A program made the translations under genes and the position numbers. The notes below the pieces were generated by a model, which worked only from the letters and a program-made list of their open reading frames with translations, was not told the DNA's origin and ran no database searches. From an uncultured Spirochaetales bacterium (GTDB lineage: Bacteria > Spirochaetota > Spirochaetia > Sphaerochaetales > Sphaerochaetaceae), in NCBI GenBank assembly GCA_949282255.1, contig CASDPA010000001.1, forward strand, positions 230,896 to 294,895: a stretch of 64,000 nt of DNA. The letters run 5' to 3'. Shown here piece after piece: positions 62,177 through 64,000 of the stretch. How positions within the stretch are numbered: position 1 is the stretch's first letter; each line of letters begins with the position of its first letter.

Positions 62177-62887
62177 TCAGTATATTTCGGGGATATATGC
62201 ACCTGGCATGGTGTAAAGTGTTGTCATTCCTGTCAATGAATACTTTTTCTGTTTGTTTTCCTCTTTTGCGGGTATGAAGAATTCAGCAAGGGATCTTTTA
62301 AGCTGCTCAAGGCCTTCAATTCCTTCATAAGCGCATTCCGTGACCCGTCCTGTCTGGCGGGATACCAAAGCATATGCGTTGTTCAACATCAGAAGATGGT
62401 TTTCTTCAAGATTTCCCATCCATGCCCGCTCGTCCTTTAGTATGCAGCCCGTTTGAGAGAAGCATGAAAGATATATGCTGTTTATCCGTTTGATATCGGG
62501 ATGATCTGAGTAGGGGATATGCTTTTCAGATTTTCCTATTGCAGATTCAAGGCGGGGAGAGTGGAAGCCCAGCTTCTGATAAAATGGACGTACAGCTGGA
62601 AAAAGGAAAATTCCCTCGCTGTGGTCCTTTACCGCCTCTTTGATCAGAGCAGACATATACCCCTTGTTGCGGTATTGGGTATATGTAGCCGCTCCTACAA
62701 GATATTTTGCCTTATGTACCTCTCCTTTGAAGCTGTATCCGATATCGAACAGGTGCAGCGCGCTTACAGCCCTGCCGTTTATTTTATGCTCGTATGTCTC
62801 CGGCTTGCGTTCAGTGTCGAACTGCTCTATCCAGTCGTAGGGATCCGAAAAGACTTCATGCCAAAGCTCAACAAGGTCAGATCTCAT
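62177..62887 (-). CDS. GNAT family acetyltransferase
   Basis: The 236-residue protein has a GNAT core with the acetyl-CoA loop in YLVGAATYTQYRNKGYMSAL near residue 70, and AVRPFYQKLGFHS near 97. The C-terminal part is longer than a simple GNAT domain and may be a sterol-carrier-like or Eis-type region. The ATG at 62887 overlaps the stop of the upstream gene by 11 bases. An upstream in-frame ATG exists at 62908. The two genes form one operon. Confidence 0.78.
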   Translation of the reverse strand: MRSDLVELWHEVFSDPYDWIEQFDTERKPETYEHKINGRAVSALHLFDIGYSFKGEVHKAKYLVGAATYTQYRNKGYMSALIKEAVKDHSEGIFLFPAVRPFYQKLGFHSPRLESAIGKSEKHIPYSDHPDIKRINSIYLSCFSQTGCILKDERAWMGNLEENHLLMLNNAYALVSRQTGRVTECAYEGIEGLEQLKRSLAEFFIPAKEENKQKKYSLTGMTTLYTMPGAYIPEIY

Positions 62888-63734
62888 TCTGAGCCATCCA
62901 TTTTTCACCCATCATGTCCGGATGATAGCTTTCCTTTGCTCTTCTGAGTCCTTCGAGCCCGATGTCCTCCTGCCTGTTTATCCACGTTACGTTTTCGAAA
63001 TGCGTGGAAATATAATGCTGGTTTATGGCGGCATAGATTCCCAGATAGGATGTGTCGCATTTTTCGAAATGGATTATTGCGAGCTCATCCGATATCTTTT
63101 CCCCTATGGTGAATGCAACAGCTTTTCCATCGATTCTTATTATCGCTCCGGAGAATTCAAAGTCGTCCCAGCAGTTGAGGCAATTCTCTATACCCTTTCT
63201 TTCTTCCTCTATGCTTTCGTACATGGATGCATCCTGAATCTTTTCCCAGTCCTTGTCTATGTTCAGGCATTCATCGAAATCTTCCTTCCTTAAAGGGCAG
63301 AAGGAATAGTCATAGGTCTTTTCGAACTGGTGTATATGGTTTCTCTTTGCCGAAAGTTTTTTTCCTTCAAGGCTGATGAGCTTGTGGGATGAGTAGATGT
63401 AATCGTCCAGATCACGTTTTCTTGAGACTGTGAAACTCGAAGGGATGAATTTTATGTATCCGGCAGGAATGGACGTGATGCAAACTTTTCTTTCGCTTTC
63501 AATAAGCTCTCCAATCGCCTTTTCCGGTTCATCCGAAAAGGGGAACAGGAAGCTGCCGCTTTTGTCGTGCCGGAGATAAAGTCCGTATCCACCCTCTGCG
63601 ATATGGATGTCTTCTGCATCATTCCATATCGAAGCATAACTGGGTTTATACTCATAACATAGGGTGTCGATCTTTTCCGAATATTTTTTCAACAGGGGGA
63701 TATCGGCATCGCTGAATTTTCTGAAGTCCAACAT
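62877..63734 (-). CDS. DUF2156-type GNAT-fold protein
   Basis: The 285-residue protein resembles the DUF2156 family, which has a GNAT-like fold related to lysyl-phosphatidylglycerol synthase C-terminal domains. KKLSAKRNHIHQFEKTYDYS near residue 122 and AVAFTIGEKISDELAIIHFE near 205 are typical. WINRQEDIGLEGLRRAKESY near 258 closes the domain. The substrate is unknown. The promoter TTGCAT-17-TATAAT lies ten bases upstream of the ATG at 63734. There is no SD. Confidence 0.8.
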   Translation of the reverse strand: MLDFRKFSDADIPLLKKYSEKIDTLCYEYKPSYASIWNDAEDIHIAEGGYGLYLRHDKSGSFLFPFSDEPEKAIGELIESERKVCITSIPAGYIKFIPSSFTVSRKRDLDDYIYSSHKLISLEGKKLSAKRNHIHQFEKTYDYSFCPLRKEDFDECLNIDKDWEKIQDASMYESIEEERKGIENCLNCWDDFEFSGAIIRIDGKAVAFTIGEKISDELAIIHFEKCDTSYLGIYAAINQHYISTHFENVTWINRQEDIGLEGLRRAKESYHPDMMGEKWMAQNEI

Positions 63735-63744
63735 ACTGGCGCAG

Positions 63745-63773
63745 ATTATATAATGGAAACAATGCCTATGCAA
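63745..63773 (-). promoter_or_regulatory. Promoter of DUF2156-GNAT operon
   Basis: On minus, TTGCAT (63773-63768), 17-nt spacer, consensus TATAAT (63750-63745), ten bases to the ATG, giving a leader of about three bases. Confidence 0.75.
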
Positions 63774-63945
63774 GCTTTGTTAGAATTTTATTCTTAACGG
63801 GAAAATAGTACTCCGCAAAGGCATTTTCATACATTCCGGGCGTGTTTGTTGAGGATTATCATGGAACCGTGTAGGAAAAAAAATTTTTTTAGGTGTATAA
63901 TACCTGCGTTTTAAAGTTTCGCGGAAAATCTAGTGCTAAACCGAG

Positions 63946-64000
63946 TCAGACCTCTTCGATGCGTTTTCTGAGTCTTGCTTTCAGCAGGCTGGAGACATCA
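63946..64000 (-). CDS. C-terminal end of an unidentified gene (partial)
   Basis: The last 17 codons before a TGA read DVSSLLKARLRKRIEEV on minus. Too little is present to name it, and it may be a chance open frame. Confidence 0.3.
   Translation of the reverse strand, partial: DVSSLLKARLRKRIEEV

Overview
The window looks like chromosome of an anaerobic, fermentative bacterium, most likely a spirochaete (Spirochaetota). That placement rests on the gene set and not on a marker gene. It has a one-piece pyruvate:ferredoxin oxidoreductase, a long-type phosphofructokinase, a compact second type II topoisomerase pair, split archaeal-type glutamate synthase, type III glutamine synthetase with an ANTAR regulator, SlyX, and a reduced molybdo-hydroxylase-like operon. 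No rRNA, tRNA, CRISPR array, IS element or prophage was seen.

Layout. 1-6.2 kb is a divergent nitrogen-assimilation locus: glutamate synthase pieces on minus, and glnA, an ANTAR antiterminator and glnN on plus. 6.3-9.2 kb holds a GNAT protein, an AI-2E family exporter and serine dehydratase. 9.2-11.3 kb is the one clearly accessory unit, an overlapping SMC/OLD-like ATPase plus TOPRIM protein pair that resembles two-gene antiphage modules. 11.5-20.1 kb has leuS, a GNAT-membrane fusion, a ParE/ParC-like pair, a pseudouridine synthase and a c-di-AMP receptor. 20.2-31.7 kb has an S41-like lipoprotein, an iron alcohol dehydrogenase, a receiver/PPDK-N fusion, gdhA, a tiny HTH protein, an S9 peptidase, a frameshifted epimerase and a TetR regulator. 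31.8-38.1 kb has PFOR, a patatin, a candidate small RNA, a WYL regulator and slyX. 38.1-49.0 kb is a minus-strand run: a molybdo-hydroxylase-like operon, then dnaE-yggT-recG-rsmD-thioesterase. 49.3-64 kb has ligA, aminotransferase-wHTH-pfk, a second candidate small RNA, a NhaC antiporter, an oxidoreductase, an MBL hydrolase, alpha-galactosidase, an esterase and two acyltransferase-like proteins.

Two themes run through the non-coding sequence. First, the divergent glutamate synthase and glutamine synthetase leaders carry the same architecture: promoter, hairpin with an AAAGGC hexaloop, overlapping intrinsic terminator, then the ribosome site. The ANTAR gene lies in the regulated operon, so this looks like a two-promoter attenuation regulon. 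Second, about a dozen genes start 6-10 bases after a good -10 box and lack a Shine-Dalgarno sequence, so their mRNAs should be leaderless or nearly so, while other genes have strong AAGGAGG-type sites. Two intergenic regions encode candidate terminator-ended small RNAs with C-rich segments. One carries two copies of a 12-mer resembling the 16S rRNA anti-Shine-Dalgarno end. It could in principle act on SD-led but not leaderless messages; that link is inference.
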